Positions 10,231-20,921 of a stretch of 64,000 nt of DNA are shown piece after piece. This stretch comes from Artemisia argyi (Eukaryota > Streptophyta > Magnoliopsida > Asterales > Asteraceae), in assembly GCA_030686995.1 (NCBI GenBank), contig CM060704.1, positions 172,233,718-172,297,717 on the forward strand. The letters are read 5' to 3'. Position numbers and translations under genes: made by a program. The notes below the pieces were generated by a model that did no database searches, was not told where the DNA came from, and saw nothing but the letters and a program-made list of their open reading frames with translations. Positions within the stretch are counted from its first letter, which is position 1. Each line of letters begins with the position of its first letter.

Positions 10231-12843
10231 ATGAAAATGGTTGCTCAATTAGAGGATTTTCGCTCCGCGATGTCCATTGAGGACGTTATTCAGTTCACTT
10301 CCGACTATTTCGTGCCTTTGGATGTACATCCAGAGGCTCCAGATGTCGACGCATGTATAGCTGACTTCCCCGAAGGGAAGATAGGGCTATACACGAAATT
10401 TTTTGAGTACGCGAATTACCGCGTACCCATATCTATTTTTCTGAGCGATTTGCTCAATCACTATCGTCTTCACATCTCTCAGCTGCACTGTATAGGTGCG
10501 GCGAAGGTGTCGAATTTTGAAGTAAACTGCCGTTTACTTGCGATAGAACCAACCGTGGCCTTGTTCCGCTCCTTTTACCACACAACGTGGTCAAATGGTT
10601 GGGTTTCTTTTGCGAAGCGCCAGGGGGCGCTTCAATGTTATACGGAGAAAGTTGACGCCCTCAAGAATTGGAGGGAGTACTTCTTTTGGGTGGATGACGT
10701 TGTCTTTCCATCCTATTATGAGTTTTATACTCAGGAATCCTTACCAAGGGATGGGCGCCCCGCACCCGGTTCATACAGGCTTGCTGATGCGCAAACTTTA
10801 GATGCCAATCGACTGGCCATTAACCCCTATCCGGAGGAGTTTTTGGTACATGTGGGGTTGAGCCGCGCTTATTTTGGCGCTGCAGATGAGGTTCCTACTT
10901 TCTTAAGTGAGGATGGCCGGGGTGGGTGTTCATCCCTTATTCTTCATGCTTTGTAAGTCTTTTATTTGCGCCTTTAATAACTAATCCATTTTGTTTTCTC
11001 TTTCTTTATTGATGCGCGCAGAGATGGATCTGTTCGCGGTGGTCAAGCTGGACAGGCCAAAGCAGGTGACCATAGGGGTGCGTCCTCTGAGGGAAGGGGA
11101 GCAGCCCCTGCTGGAGGCAACGGAGGGGCATTTGACCGTCCTTCCTGATGCGGTCCCTGAGGATACGCCACCACTTCAGGTGACGCCTGTCCAGAGTGTG
11201 CCGCCTGAACCGGAGGTGGCGCCCACTGTGGAGGTGGTGCCAAATGTGGAAGTGGCGCATGAGGAGGCGCGATCAGGGTCGTCTGACAGCATCCAGATCC
11301 TGAAACCTGAAGAGGCGTTGAGGGAGGAGGTTGCGCAGAATTCGAAGCGCAAGGGAGAGGCTGGGGCCAGTGGCACCAGGAAGAGGCGTCGACACGTCAT
11401 CAGAGATGCAGAGTCGAACGCGGAAGAGACCTCTACCTCCGGCGCACGGTTGAAGGTTGATGATGTTTCTCCGTTTCTGTAAGTGTGCATTTCTCTTTTC
11501 TCTCTTTTTTTTATCATATTACTTGTTGTAATATTTGTTCACTGCTTCTGTCACGTAGGGATGACGCTGCGAAGGATGGGGTCTGCGTAGATGAGGTTTC
11601 CTCTCCGCAGAATGAAAACAGGGAGGGGAAGACCAAGGATGCTGATGGTGGCGAGGCGCAGCAGCTAATGGATGAGCTGGCTGCGACCACTGCGCGCCAA
11701 GCTGAGCTTGTTGCTCAGCTGAAAGGGAGGTATGCTGGGGAGAGCCGTGCTCTTGCCCAAAAAGAGGAGGAGTTGACGACCCTCCGTGCGCAGTTGGCGA
11801 ATGCGCAAGTGGAGCTGGAGGCCTCGAGGGCGTATGCTCAAAAGATTGCTGATGATAAGGTGAGCATGTTGGCCGATCTTAGGTATGCGAGGGCGAAGCT
11901 TGAGCAAATAAAGGCTAAAACTTCCTGGTCGGTGTCTTATCTTGAAGAGAAGAGGGCGGAGCATCATGCCAGCGTCCAAGAGTTTCAGGGACGCATCGAG
12001 AAGGCGATTGCGATGCAAGAGGAAAAACTGCGCGCCCTCAGCATAGAGTATGACGAGGAGTTGTACCCCCATCTGATGTCCACTATAGCCGAGCGAAGGT
12101 ATTTTCGTTTACTTTGTCATAATTACCTTACCACCATGTTGTTTACTTACAAAATTTTTCTTTGTGAATGCAGATGGTTGATTAGCCATGGGCTACGCCT
12201 GGCAGCCCTGAGCACACTAGAGTCCGCTGAGGTAGTGGAAGCTTTTGGAAAGGTTGTGCACTGCGCGATTGCGTGTGGTCGATCGCAGGCCATGGAGGAC
12301 CTTCATGAGGCCAAGCTGCTGGAGAAGAACTTGGCGGAAATCCCTGGTTACAGCCCTACGGCCTATGATGAGCTGCTGCAGGCAATGGCGGGGCTGAAGG
12401 TTCTTGAGTTGCCGCACATAGGGAAGTTGGAGCGTGATCAAGACGACCCCATAGATGTGCTGATGGCAGGTCTGACTTTGCAGCGCCATCTTGTGGAGAA
12501 CGCGGAAGAGGAATTAGATTACTATCTAAAACCTGATGTCTCGCAACTTCAAGTCCCTGTGTTCGCGCGGCCTCGCGATATCCTTAAGCCTTTTGCTCTT
12601 GAGAAGGAAATTCCTTTGAAAGAGGTGCTAGAGCGTCATGAGCAGAGGGTTGCTGTGAAGAAGGGTATCAAGGGCAAGGCCGTGATGTGTGGCATTGGTG
12701 CTGCACACCTTCCTAGATCAGATGGTGTGGCTGTAAGCGTTCCGACCGTATCTATGCAGGATGCCATAACCTTGAGTAAGCTTAAGGAAACGGGGAGTTC
12801 CGCCGCTCCAGAGGAGAGTCCTGAGCATCGCCATAGTATATAG
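10231..12843 (+). CDS. Tat2 antisense protein, spliced (four predicted exons, about 785 aa)
   Basis: Opposite in strand to gag-pol. Exons: 10231-10921, 11022-11478, 11559-12098, 12174-12843. Introns 2 and 3 are canonical GT...AG and keep the frame; intron 3 (75 bp) is also open. For intron 1 the frame requires the GTGGGT donor at 10922; a stronger GTAAGT at 10953 would break the frame. Residues 1-230 carry the Tat antisense-ORF domain (IGLYTKFF, HISQLHCIG, ALFRSFYHT, REYFFWVDD). The middle is proline/glutamate-rich with a basic NLS-like patch (RKRRRH). The C-terminal half is a long coiled coil (QLMDELAATTARQAEL onward) followed by a folded-looking tail. I chose ATG 10231 because upstream codons are GTG repeats. 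The role is unknown; a nuclear, self-associating protein is my inference. No stop or frameshift is visible. Confidence 0.75.
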
Positions 12844-12869
12844 GCATTTTGTATCTTTCCTTGTAATTA

Positions 12870-12885
12870 TTATTAATAAATGTGG
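12870..12885 (+). terminator. Likely polyadenylation signal of Tat2 antisense gene
   Basis: TTAATAAATG follows about 30 bp after the stop, in a T/A-rich stretch with TTTTGTATCTTTCC just upstream. The position fits a plant near-upstream element. Confidence 0.5.
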
Positions 12886-13394
12886 AATAAGATACATTTT
12901 TGTTTTAAGTTCGTGACTTAAATATATTTGCATTGTTTGCTAAGTTTGATTATTTGACCAAGTGTCTTGGCTTGTTATATTGCTAAGCTCGTACGATGTA
13001 CTTGGTATGTGCGCATCCGTCGTGGGGTGCGCACGCGAAACTTACCTCGACGTCTCGAGAGTAAGGCGCTTAGCAAGGATGCGTGATCCAATGTTGATGG
13101 GTTTGCAACCCTCTTATTCAACGAGTAAATTAGTAGGTTAACTCATCCTTTATGCCTTCGTGGGTCTTTAGGTGGTGCATGCACGCCATGTAGGCAGAAA
13201 TATAAGATAAACAATATTGACATATATGCAATAAAGTAAAATGTGCTATGGAGTTAGCTAGAAACCATAACATTTTATAAATACTTGCGAGTTATTTGAA
13301 AAAATAGAAAATACAATTCCTAGAAAAGAAAAAAAAGACAAACACTTATTGGGCACCTCGTAGGGTGCAAGTGTGTTTGTGTAAGGGCCGTAGC
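12886..13394. other. Tat2 spacer between convergent antisense gene and pol
   Basis: No ORF with support. It contains a GC-richer block with GCGCATCC and GTGCGCAC motifs (about 13008-13035), and otherwise AT-rich sequence. Unlike H, no tandem array is present. Confidence 0.6.
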
Positions 13395-15175
13395 CTAAAA
13401 GTAACATTTTTTGAGATTGCAGATGTTCCAAGTGCGCGCCAGGTCGTGACCTTCCATATCGCGCAGCCTGTATGCGCCGTTGCCGAGCGCATCTGTGACC
13501 TCGTAAGGTCCTTCCCATTTGGGTCCGAGCTTGCCCGTGTCTTCTGCGTGGCTCGCATCATTGGCGCGGTAAACAAAGTCTCCTGGTCTGAATGAAGTAT
13601 GTTTGACTTTTGCATCATAATACTTCTTCATATTTGCCTTAGCCTTTGCTTCGCGTATAGCTGCGCGTTCGCGTCTTTCTTCCAATATGTCTAAGTCTAT
13701 GCACCGTTCCTCGTCATTTGTCGTGACGTTGACCTCTGCTGTGCGTATAGTTGGCATTCCTATCTCGGCTGGTATGACGGCTTCTGTTCCATAGACTAGG
13801 GAAAATGGCGTATCGCCAGTACTGGTTTTGATTGTCGTGCGATGCGCCCACAAGACGTGCGAGAGCTCATCTACCCACTTTCCTTTGTGTCTGTCAAGGC
13901 GCGCTTTTATTCCTTCGCCTAGACTGCGATTTGCGCGCTCAACTAGGCCATTGGTTTGTGGGTGTTTGACTGAAGCAAAGTGTTGTGTGATGTTCAATTG
14001 TGCGCACCAATCTTTGAATGGGTTATCACAGAATTGTTTTCCGTTGTCTGATATGATCTCGCCTGGTAGGCCGAAGCGACAGACAATGTTGTCCCAAACA
14101 AAGCGCTTGACTTGGTTTCCCGTAATGTTCACCACCGCTTTTGCTTCGATCCACTTTGTGAAGTAGTCTATGGCTACGATGAGGAATTTTACTCCTCCAG
14201 TTGCGACAGGGAAAGGTATGTCGCGCCTGCGTTCTTCAGGCCAAAAGGCATTTTCGTGTAGCAGTATACTCCTTGACTGGTGTGGAAAGCTGTTTTTTCT
14301 TCATCTTCCACTGCCATCTGGATCTGATGATACCCTTTATATGCGTCTAGGAAGCATTTGAAGGGGTATCCGCACAAGGATTCGACCTTCCAGTCTATCT
14401 CTGGCAGTGGATAACAGTCCTGTGGACATGCTTTGTTGAGGTCCGTGAAGTCCACGCACATCCTCCAACTACCATCGCTCTTCTTTACCATAACTGGGTT
14501 AGAAAGCCAGTCATGATAGTATACTTCGCGCATGATGCCTGCATCTACGAGCTTATGTACTTCTTCCAGAATAGCCTTTGCACGATCTAGGGCCTGGCCG
14601 CGCTTCTTTTGTCGTATTGGAGGGTATCCTTGCCGGATTTGTAGCTTATGTTCTGTGATAGAGCGCGGTACTTCCGTCATATGCTTTGGTTCCCATGCAA
14701 AGATGTCTAGGTTCTTTTGCAAGAGTGCGCATACAGCTGCTTTACCTTTGTCAGATAAAGATCCTCCAATCGAAACTTGTTGCTCTGGGTAATCTGGGTG
14801 AATAGCGACTTTCAAATTTGGCATTTTTTCCATGCGCTGTTCTGGAATAGTCTCTGCTTCAGTTGTTACTGCGATGCATTCTCTTGGTGGTATTGTTGTG
14901 TTATAGAGAGTGACCACTCCTCCTTCCACTGGGAATTTAAGCATTCCGTGCGCTGTGGATGGTACCGCGCGCATCGATGATATTCCCGGTCTTCCAATGA
15001 TACCATTGTATGGTGAAGGATACTTTATTACCATAAAGTTTATCCATGTTGCGGTTGAGTGTTGTTCATCTCCTACAACCACCAACAAGCGTAACTGCCC
15101 CATAGGCCAAATCTTTTCTCCTGTGAATCCTGTTAATGACGTTGTAGCTGGTATCAGCTGACTTTGGATTTCCGT
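13395..15175 (-). pseudogene. Tat2 pol remnant: protease end, RT start, integrase core
   Basis: After an in-frame TGA (15176-15178) the same frame continues through the protease C-terminal region (GIIGRPGISSMRAV) into RT fingers/palm (WRMCVDFTDLNKACPQD, FKCFLDAYKGYHQIQM, TKMPFGLKNAGATY). It stops there: the RT catalytic YVDD box, RNase H and the integrase zinc finger are gone. Immediately beyond (about 14186) the integrase core resumes in another frame (FLIVAIDYFTKWIEAKA; then SDNGKQF and GLVERANRS, giving D-D-E positions) and runs to 13395, with the integrase C-terminal domain (GPKWEGPYEV). A deletion of perhaps 2.5 kb therefore joins RT to integrase. The element cannot reverse-transcribe by itself. 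Confidence 0.85.
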
Positions 15176-17230
15176 TCACAGTCTTTTGAAACAGTGATCG
15201 TACAGGATGTCTGCGGATGCTCCTCCATCAATGTACATGCGGTGGATATCATGTCCCCCTGTATGTATTTCAATGGTTAAGGGCTCCACGACTGCGTTGT
15301 CTGCAGCTATAGTAGGGAAGGATATCTCTTTTTCTGGAGAGAATTTTTGGCTGACTTTTTGCTTTATCCTGCGTTGCCATGATTGTATCATGTATATTGT
15401 ATCAGCTTTTTCCTTTGGGGGTTCTTTCTTACCCCCGTTTCTCTGTTTATCTTTTCCCTCCTTGATGTTTTTTACGAGGTGGTCCATCCTCCCTTCTCTA
15501 ACTAGCTTTTCAATTAGCTGTTTTAGTTGGACGCACTCGTTAGTTGTATGGCCCTTTTGGCCGTGGTACTCGCAGTATCCACTTCCTAGGCGCTTTTCTT
15601 CTGCAGTGCGCATTGGTGGTGGTTTTGGGAAGTTCGCACCTTCTGTCACAAATATTTCTCTCGGAGTCTTAGTGAGAGGAGTATATTTGTCGTTCTCTCT
15701 TCCACTGCGATAATTTCTGCTGCGGTTGTTATTCTGATCATTGGATTGTCTCCGCGGCTGTTCTTGTTGCCTATAGGTTGAATAACCTTTTTTGCTATCC
15801 GCAGCAGCTGCTTCTCCTTGTATAAAGGATCTGGTGCGCTTTGTTAATTCGTCAAAGGTCTGTGGAACTTTGTCATTCAGCTTGCGGATGAGTTCTGGGT
15901 TATTGATCCCATTCATGAACCCTGAAATTTTTAGGATTTCAGGACATGTTTTGACTTGTATACACTCATCCTTAAATCGCTCCATAAAAGCGCTGGTTGA
16001 TTCCCCTTGACGCTGTTTCACTCTTGCCAGTTCCACAGGGATTTTAGCGCACTTCTTTCGCTGGGTGAAGTTGAGGCGGAATGCTTTCCATAGTTCCTCA
16101 AATCCACCGATGCTCCTACGTGGGAGTTTGCTAAACCATGTGCGCGCGTTTCCCACTAATGTGGAATTAAACATGTGGCACCATACGGGCTGTGGCCAAT
16201 TTTCGATAGTTGCGGCTGATTCGAAAATTTTTAGGTGATCGTCAGGATCACCTGTTCCATCATATGTTTTCACGTTAGCGGGCATGCGTCTACGTTTGTG
16301 GTCTGAGTAATCGCTGATGCGCCGTGTGAACGCATCGATTTTCTGGCGTCGCCATGGGAGAGACATATCTTCATCCTCTTCCTCGCGACGTCTTCCTCTT
16401 GACTTCCAGTGTCCTGTTTCTTTATCCTCGTTGTCCGAGGAGTCGCTAGAAGAATAGTCTCTTTTTCGGCGCTTGCGCCGGCTTCTTTCAGAAGAAGAGC
16501 TTGAGGGATCTCTACTTGGGGATCTTCTTCTCCCCAACCTGTCTTGAATCCTCCTACTCCCAGGTTTGGAAGATCCTTGGCTTGGCGAGTGTTGAGGCCC
16601 TAACCGATCTTGTATTCCCCGACTGCTAAGTCTGGAGTGGACATTGGTGCGCCTCTCGCTGTCTCCTGAGTATTGTGAATCAGATATCGTACCCAATCTA
16701 TCATGGATAGTGGTACGTTCTGCGCGTCTTCCTCGTGGGTGACGCGGTGGTGATGGTTCGCGATGAGGACCAAAATTGAGTCGGGCTTGTAAACCCGCGC
16801 TTGCTCTTCTTGTTGCTTCTTCTTGCATGAGGGCGGTTAGGGTTTCATAATTTTGGGATACAAAGTTTCCCAAAGTTAGATTAGGTGCGTCCTCAGTTGT
16901 TGCAAGAATTTCTGCCTCAGTGTTTGGCGCCCTGTTTCGTTCGGGCGCGCCTGGCGGCGCAGTGTTGTTCACTGCCGGTGTAGCCTGATGAGGAGTGGTG
17001 AAGAGGGTGCGTTGGAGTTCCTCAACGCTTGGGACCACTGGTGTGACTTGAGTAGTTCTTATAGGTAGTTCTACTGCTAGACGAGGGGAGGTTGTTCCTG
17101 CCTCGTGGTGACCAGGTGTGCTGGTTGTCCTAGCAATTTGTCTGGAGGTCGGATCTTGTTGATTCTTCCTCTGATGGTCACGTTTTTCTGACTGCGGAGT
17201 CCGCTGGCTTGAATTCTTATGTTTCGTCAT
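15176..17230 (-). CDS. Tat2 Gag with SR-like N-terminal region, into protease
   Basis: 684 codons. Residues 1-150 are polar. From about 160 to 290 there is an arginine/serine-rich region with repeated D/S-R-L motifs (IHDRLG, VHSRLS, two IQDRLG) and a KRRKRDYSSSDSSDNED patch. The retrotransposon Gag domain follows (NARTWFSKLPRRSIGGFEEL, MERFKDECIQ), then a zinc-knuckle-like CEYHGQKGHTTNEC, and the start of protease with an intact active site (YIDGGASADIL). The frame ends at a TGA in what should be continuous Gag-Pol, just after FKRL. ATG 17230 lies 15 nt from the primer site. Gag packages element RNA. The SR-like stretch resembles splicing-factor RS domains; whether it acts on splicing is unknown. 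Confidence 0.85.
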   Translation of the reverse strand: MTKHKNSSQRTPQSEKRDHQRKNQQDPTSRQIARTTSTPGHHEAGTTSPRLAVELPIRTTQVTPVVPSVEELQRTLFTTPHQATPAVNNTAPPGAPERNRAPNTEAEILATTEDAPNLTLGNFVSQNYETLTALMQEEATRRASAGLQARLNFGPHREPSPPRHPRGRRAERTTIHDRLGTISDSQYSGDSERRTNVHSRLSSRGIQDRLGPQHSPSQGSSKPGSRRIQDRLGRRRSPSRDPSSSSSERSRRKRRKRDYSSSDSSDNEDKETGHWKSRGRRREEEDEDMSLPWRRQKIDAFTRRISDYSDHKRRRMPANVKTYDGTGDPDDHLKIFESAATIENWPQPVWCHMFNSTLVGNARTWFSKLPRRSIGGFEELWKAFRLNFTQRKKCAKIPVELARVKQRQGESTSAFMERFKDECIQVKTCPEILKISGFMNGINNPELIRKLNDKVPQTFDELTKRTRSFIQGEAAAADSKKGYSTYRQQEQPRRQSNDQNNNRSRNYRSGRENDKYTPLTKTPREIFVTEGANFPKPPPMRTAEEKRLGSGYCEYHGQKGHTTNECVQLKQLIEKLVREGRMDHLVKNIKEGKDKQRNGGKKEPPKEKADTIYMIQSWQRRIKQKVSQKFSPEKEISFPTIAADNAVVEPLTIEIHTGGHDIHRMYIDGGASADILYDHCFKRL

Positions 17231-17244
17231 TCTAGTTCTTAGTA

Positions 17245-17264
17245 GGGTCCCACGGATGGCGCCA
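17245..17264 (-). promoter_or_regulatory. Tat2 primer-binding site
   Basis: The minus strand reads TGGCGCCATCCGTGGGACCC, 2 nt inside the 5' LTR, ending in TGG...as required to pair with a tRNA CCA end. It is identical to that of H. I did not identify the tRNA. Confidence 0.85.
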
Positions 17265-17266
17265 CT

Positions 17267-17756
17267 TGTTGATACAAAAGTTGGGCGTACCTGGTTATGG
17301 GCTTATGCTCTCGTACCAATTCCTTTCTTAGCACTTGTTACCTGCGTACTAAGAAAATAAAACAACACTGTTAGGCTTATCGAGGGATTGTCTCCCCCGA
17401 TTAGACTCCGGCGTGAGAGTAAGTAATCGATTTAAGGTTCTTGTGAAGAGTTAGGGTTTGTATATCGTACCTTGAATGAAAGATGTCATTCCTTATATAG
17501 GGGCTGAAACCGCGTAGGTTTCTTGCTCCTTACTCTTCGCACTCGTGGTGCTTATCGGGGTAAGGATATCTATTCCATGAATAGATGATCCTTATCGCAT
17601 ATCCGGTTAGTTTAGTTGGGCTTTGGGCTTCGTGAGCCCAAGCTGTTATTACTATTATGGCCCTTTATTCATTATGATAGCCCACTCGTGGTGGGTTTGG
17701 ACCGAGTAATGTTTATCATTTGGGCTCATGGCCTATATATAGACTATACGTCATCA
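17267..17756 (-). repeat. Tat2 5' LTR
   Basis: 490 bp, same ends as 9321-9810. TATA box complement at 17492-17501. It differs from the 3' LTR at about six sites by eye. Confidence 0.92.
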
Positions 17757-17761
17757 CGGGT

Positions 17762-18052
17762 AGTCTCTCTAGTTTCAACACATAGGTCTATGGAATCTAC
17801 CATTTTGAGAAAGTCCTTAAGATGTTGGTTTGGATCTTCGGAACGAAGTCCATGGAATGCACATCAGCTTTGCACCAACCGGATGGTGTCGGATCGCAAG
17901 GGGGTCACATTGGCTCCGGTGAGCTCAATGGTATTTCGGTAGCCTTGGTGGCTAGGTCGGGAATACTCTCCTAAGGTTCGGGGCCTAAGGGGTTCTAATG
18001 GTGGGTTTTGTTGTGGTGGGATGACGGGTTCAAAGATGTTACCACCTTCCAT
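17762..18052 (-). pseudogene. A1 gag N-terminus (5' part, cut by Tat2)
   Basis: It starts at ATG 18052 after a leader nearly identical to that of A2. The protein has PPLEPLRPRTLGEYSRP and RNTIELTGANV near the start and is broken by an in-frame TGA (17864-17866), after which CAFHGLRSEDPNQHLKDF continues in frame to the Tat2 target duplication. It joins the reading frame at 9320. This Gag head differs from that of A2 (MATNEFSNLRITRSRSTTRD). Confidence 0.8.
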
Positions 18053-18199
18053 GATGTCGGATGGTAAAGAGTTACGAACAAAAGCACAAAGAAATGAGAT
18101 AGACTAAAGAAGACCTAAAAATAAAAAATAAGATCTTACTAGAAAGGAATCTAGCAAGTAGACCTAATAAAAAGAAATCCTAACCTAGACAATAACTAA

Positions 18200-18217
18200 T
18201 CCCCGGCAGCGGCGCCA
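18200..18217 (-). promoter_or_regulatory. A1 primer-binding site, tRNA-Asp type
   Basis: The minus strand reads TGGCGCCGCTGCCGGGGA, one mismatch from the complement of the plant tRNA-Asp(GUC) 3' end as I remember it (TGGCGCCGTTGCCGGGGA). tRNA-Asp priming is known for Athila elements. Confidence 0.8.
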
Positions 18218-18223
18218 AAAACT

Positions 18224-19553
18224 TGATGCGTGGGAATCGCAACAGGCTTTACCTCTCGAGGGATCTCGAGAAGCTTACAACCCCCACCAGGCATTGTACC
18301 TAATCGTTGTAGTATAGTATAGTGACAAGTACCGGGGGATTGATCGTTCAGCTTAGGAATAGTGTCGCTAGGATTAGAAAGCCTAATTACTAGTTCTAAA
18401 GATGAGGGATGATTATTTTTGTGTTTTTATATTTTATGGAAAGCAATTAAAATATCGGTTTTTGGAAGAGTGGGCGGAATTAGTTGCTATTCAACTAACC
18501 CAAAACTAAGATGCAATCAAAATAAAATACTAAAAATGAAACTAAACTAATTTATACTAAGGTTGTGAGCAGTAATTGGAGAAAATGTGTTTACTTAGAT
18601 TTCACTACTCCCTAGATATCTTTTACACGTTAATTACTTGTTATAATTGCATGGATAACGGATTGTATTCCTTAATACCATTTATGGGGTGGCATACATA
18701 ACTCCCCAATTCTATGAGCTCTTATCTCCTCCTACACCATGCCCAGCACAACTATAGGGATTGTAAATAGTGGCTCATGCATTAAATACAACCAATAAAG
18801 ACCTAGTACGCCTCGGTTCATGTTTCTTAAGACGTTCAAGCATGTTACCATTTGGAGATCTGCCAGTTTTCTTAAGCCTAACATATAAAATCATTCATCC
18901 AAGACAAGAATAAACAAGTAATCAACACATAATCAATATCTAGGTTTCATTAGATCTAAGCAAACACAAAAGAGATCTAGCCTAGCATAATGGAATTGAG
19001 ACAAGAACAAGATATAGACAACCAACACATAGACATATTGATTGAATTAGAAGAACACTTATCTCAATTACAATGCAAGGTATCAAGGGTTTGGAACCCT
19101 TGAAAAACCTGTAAAAGTTGCACCAAAATCGTCTTTAGGGTTTCTCCAAAACTTCTCTCTTTTTAATGTGAAAAACTAGAAAACTATATATAGGAAAATA
19201 GGGGTGACGGCGTCAAGAACAAAGGTGTGACGCCGTCATCTCGCCGCCAAATACTTCCTCGGACGGCCTTGATCTACTTCTGATGCCCTGTGTGACGCCG
19301 TCATGAGCTACGGATTTTAATTCTTGTGGTTTGACGCCGTCATGAGTTTACTCTTGACGCCTTCATGTACTGTTCAAGCATGGAAAATTGAGACTTTGCC
19401 ATTATCTTCACCTTTATGCTCCAAAAACGTCCAAAATGGCTTCTTTTCCAGAATTCACTCTCCAAGTACCTAAAATCACAAAAGGAACGATTTAGGGCAA
19501 TATTTGATCAAATAAATTCGGATTCGAGCTTAAATGACCCCCTAAGAACGGAT
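18224..19553 (-). repeat. A1 5' LTR, outer tip missing
   Basis: The inner end TGATGCG is intact. The outer end stops at AACGGAT (19547-19553) where other copies continue with about 17 more bases to ...CTCATCA. TATA box complement near 19185-19195. It carries the tRNA-Asp-like segment at 18303-18335. Confidence 0.88.
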
Positions 19554-19570
19554 TAGGGCAATATGTCACC

Positions 19571-20915
19571 TGAAGAGGCGAAAAATGATCCGTTTTTAGG
19601 GGGTCATTTAAGCCCGAATCTGAATTTATTTGATCAAATATTGCCATAAATCGTTCCTTTTGTGATTTTAGGTACTTGGAGAGTGAATTCTGGAAAAGAA
19701 GCCATTTTGGACGTTTTTGGAGCATAAAAGTGAAGAAAACGGCAAAGTCTCAATTTTCCATGCTGGAACAGTACATGAAGGCGTCAAGAGTAAACTCATG
19801 ACGGCGTCAAACCCCAAGAATTAAAATCCGTAGCTCATGACGGCGTCACACAGGGTGTCAGAATTAGATCAAGGCCGTCCGAGGAAGTATTTGGCGGCGA
19901 GATGATGGCGTCACACCTTTGTTCTTGACGCCGTCACCCCTATTTTCCTATATATAGTTTTCTAGTTTTTCACATTAAAAGAGGGAAGTTTTGGAGAAAC
20001 CCTAAAGACGATTTTGGTGCAACTTTTACAAGTTTTTCAAGGGTTCCAACCCTTGATACCTTGCATTGTAATTGAGATAAGTGTTCTTCTAATTCAATCA
20101 ATATGTCTATGTGTTGGTTGTCTATATCTTGTTCTTGTCTCAATTCCATTATGCTAGGCTAGATCTCTTTTGTGTTTGCTTAGATCTAATGAAACCTAGA
20201 TATTGATTATGTGTTGATTACTTGTTTATTCTTGTCTTGGATGAATGATTTTATATGTTAGGCTTAAGAAAACTGGCAGATCTCCAAATGGTAACATGCT
20301 TGAACGTCTTAAGAAACATGAACCGAGGCGTACTAGGTCTTTATTGGTTGTATTTAATGCATGAGCCACTGTTTACAATCCCTATAGTTGTGCTGGGCAT
20401 GGTGTAGGAGGAGATAAGAGCTCATAGAATTGGGGAGTTATGTATGCCACCCCATGAATGGTATTAAGGAATACAATCCGTCATCCATGCAATTATAACA
20501 AGTAATTAACATGTAAAAGATATCTAGGGAGTAGTGAAATCTAAGTAAACACATTTTCTCCAATTACTGCTCACAACCTTAGTTTAATTAGTTTATTTTC
20601 ATTTTTAGTATTTTATTTTGATTGCATCTTATTTTTGGGTTAGTTGAATGGCAACTAATTCCGCCCACTCTTCCAAAAACCGATATTTTAATTGCTTTCT
20701 AAAAAATATAAAAACACAAAAATAATCATCCCTCACCTTTAGAACTAGTAATTTAGGCTTTCTAATCCTAGCGACACTATTCCTAAGCTGAACGATCAAT
20801 CTCCCGGTACTTGTCACTATACTATACTACAACGATCAGGTACACTGCCTGGTGGGGGTTGTAAGCTTCTCGAGATCCCTCGAGAGGTAAAGCCTGTTGC
20901 GATTCCCACGCATCA
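19571..20915 (+). repeat. A2 LTR 1
   Basis: 1345 bp. It starts TGAAGAGGCG (others TGATGAGGCG) and ends CCCACGCATCA. It holds the antisense tRNA-Asp-like segment at about 20806-20836, some 85 nt before the primer site. Confidence 0.92.
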
Positions 20916-20921
20916 AGTTTT

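Larger units (their letters stand above)
9321..17756 (-). mobile_element. Ty3/gypsy Tat-lineage element Tat2
   Basis: CGGGT target duplications at 9316-9320 and 17757-17761 flank two 490-bp LTRs (about 1.2% different by eye). On the minus strand: primer site 17264-17245, gag 17230-15176, damaged pol 15175-13395, a spacer, then a plus-strand antisense gene 10231-12843, a polypurine tract (GGGGGGACA complement at 9811-9819) and the 3' LTR. It inserted into A1 gag, which continues exactly on both sides. Confidence 0.92.
598..19553 (-). mobile_element. Athila-type element A1, non-autonomous (gag-protease only)
   Basis: Read right to left: 5' LTR 19553-18224, primer-binding site 18217-18200, gag start at 18052, gag-protease interrupted by Tat2 and resumed at 9320-7374, a 2.5-kb untranslated 3' region 7373-4888, and 3' LTR 4887-598 (itself interrupted by a solo LTR). 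RT, RNase H and integrase are absent: the protease ORF ends with the same last codons and 3' flank as the integrase ORF of A2. The outer end of the 5' LTR is missing about 17 bp, so no target duplication can be matched to GAAAG at 593-597. Its LTR pair differs at roughly 1.4% of sites by eye. Confidence 0.85.
18224..20915. repeat. Head-to-head LTR inverted repeat (~2.7 kb near-palindrome)
   Basis: The A1 5' LTR (minus) and the first A2 LTR (plus) face each other. The innermost paired bases are AACGGAT (19547-19553) and ATCCGTT (19588-19594), leaving only 34 unpaired bases, which include TAGGGCAATATG (possible H sequence) and the TCACC duplication. The arms are about 1.33 kb and roughly 97% complementary by eye. 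Confidence 0.85.

Noticed and set aside
11006..12489. Minus-strand ORFs opposite the Tat2 antisense gene
   Set aside because: Shadows of GC-rich coding sequence on the plus strand; no domain similarity.
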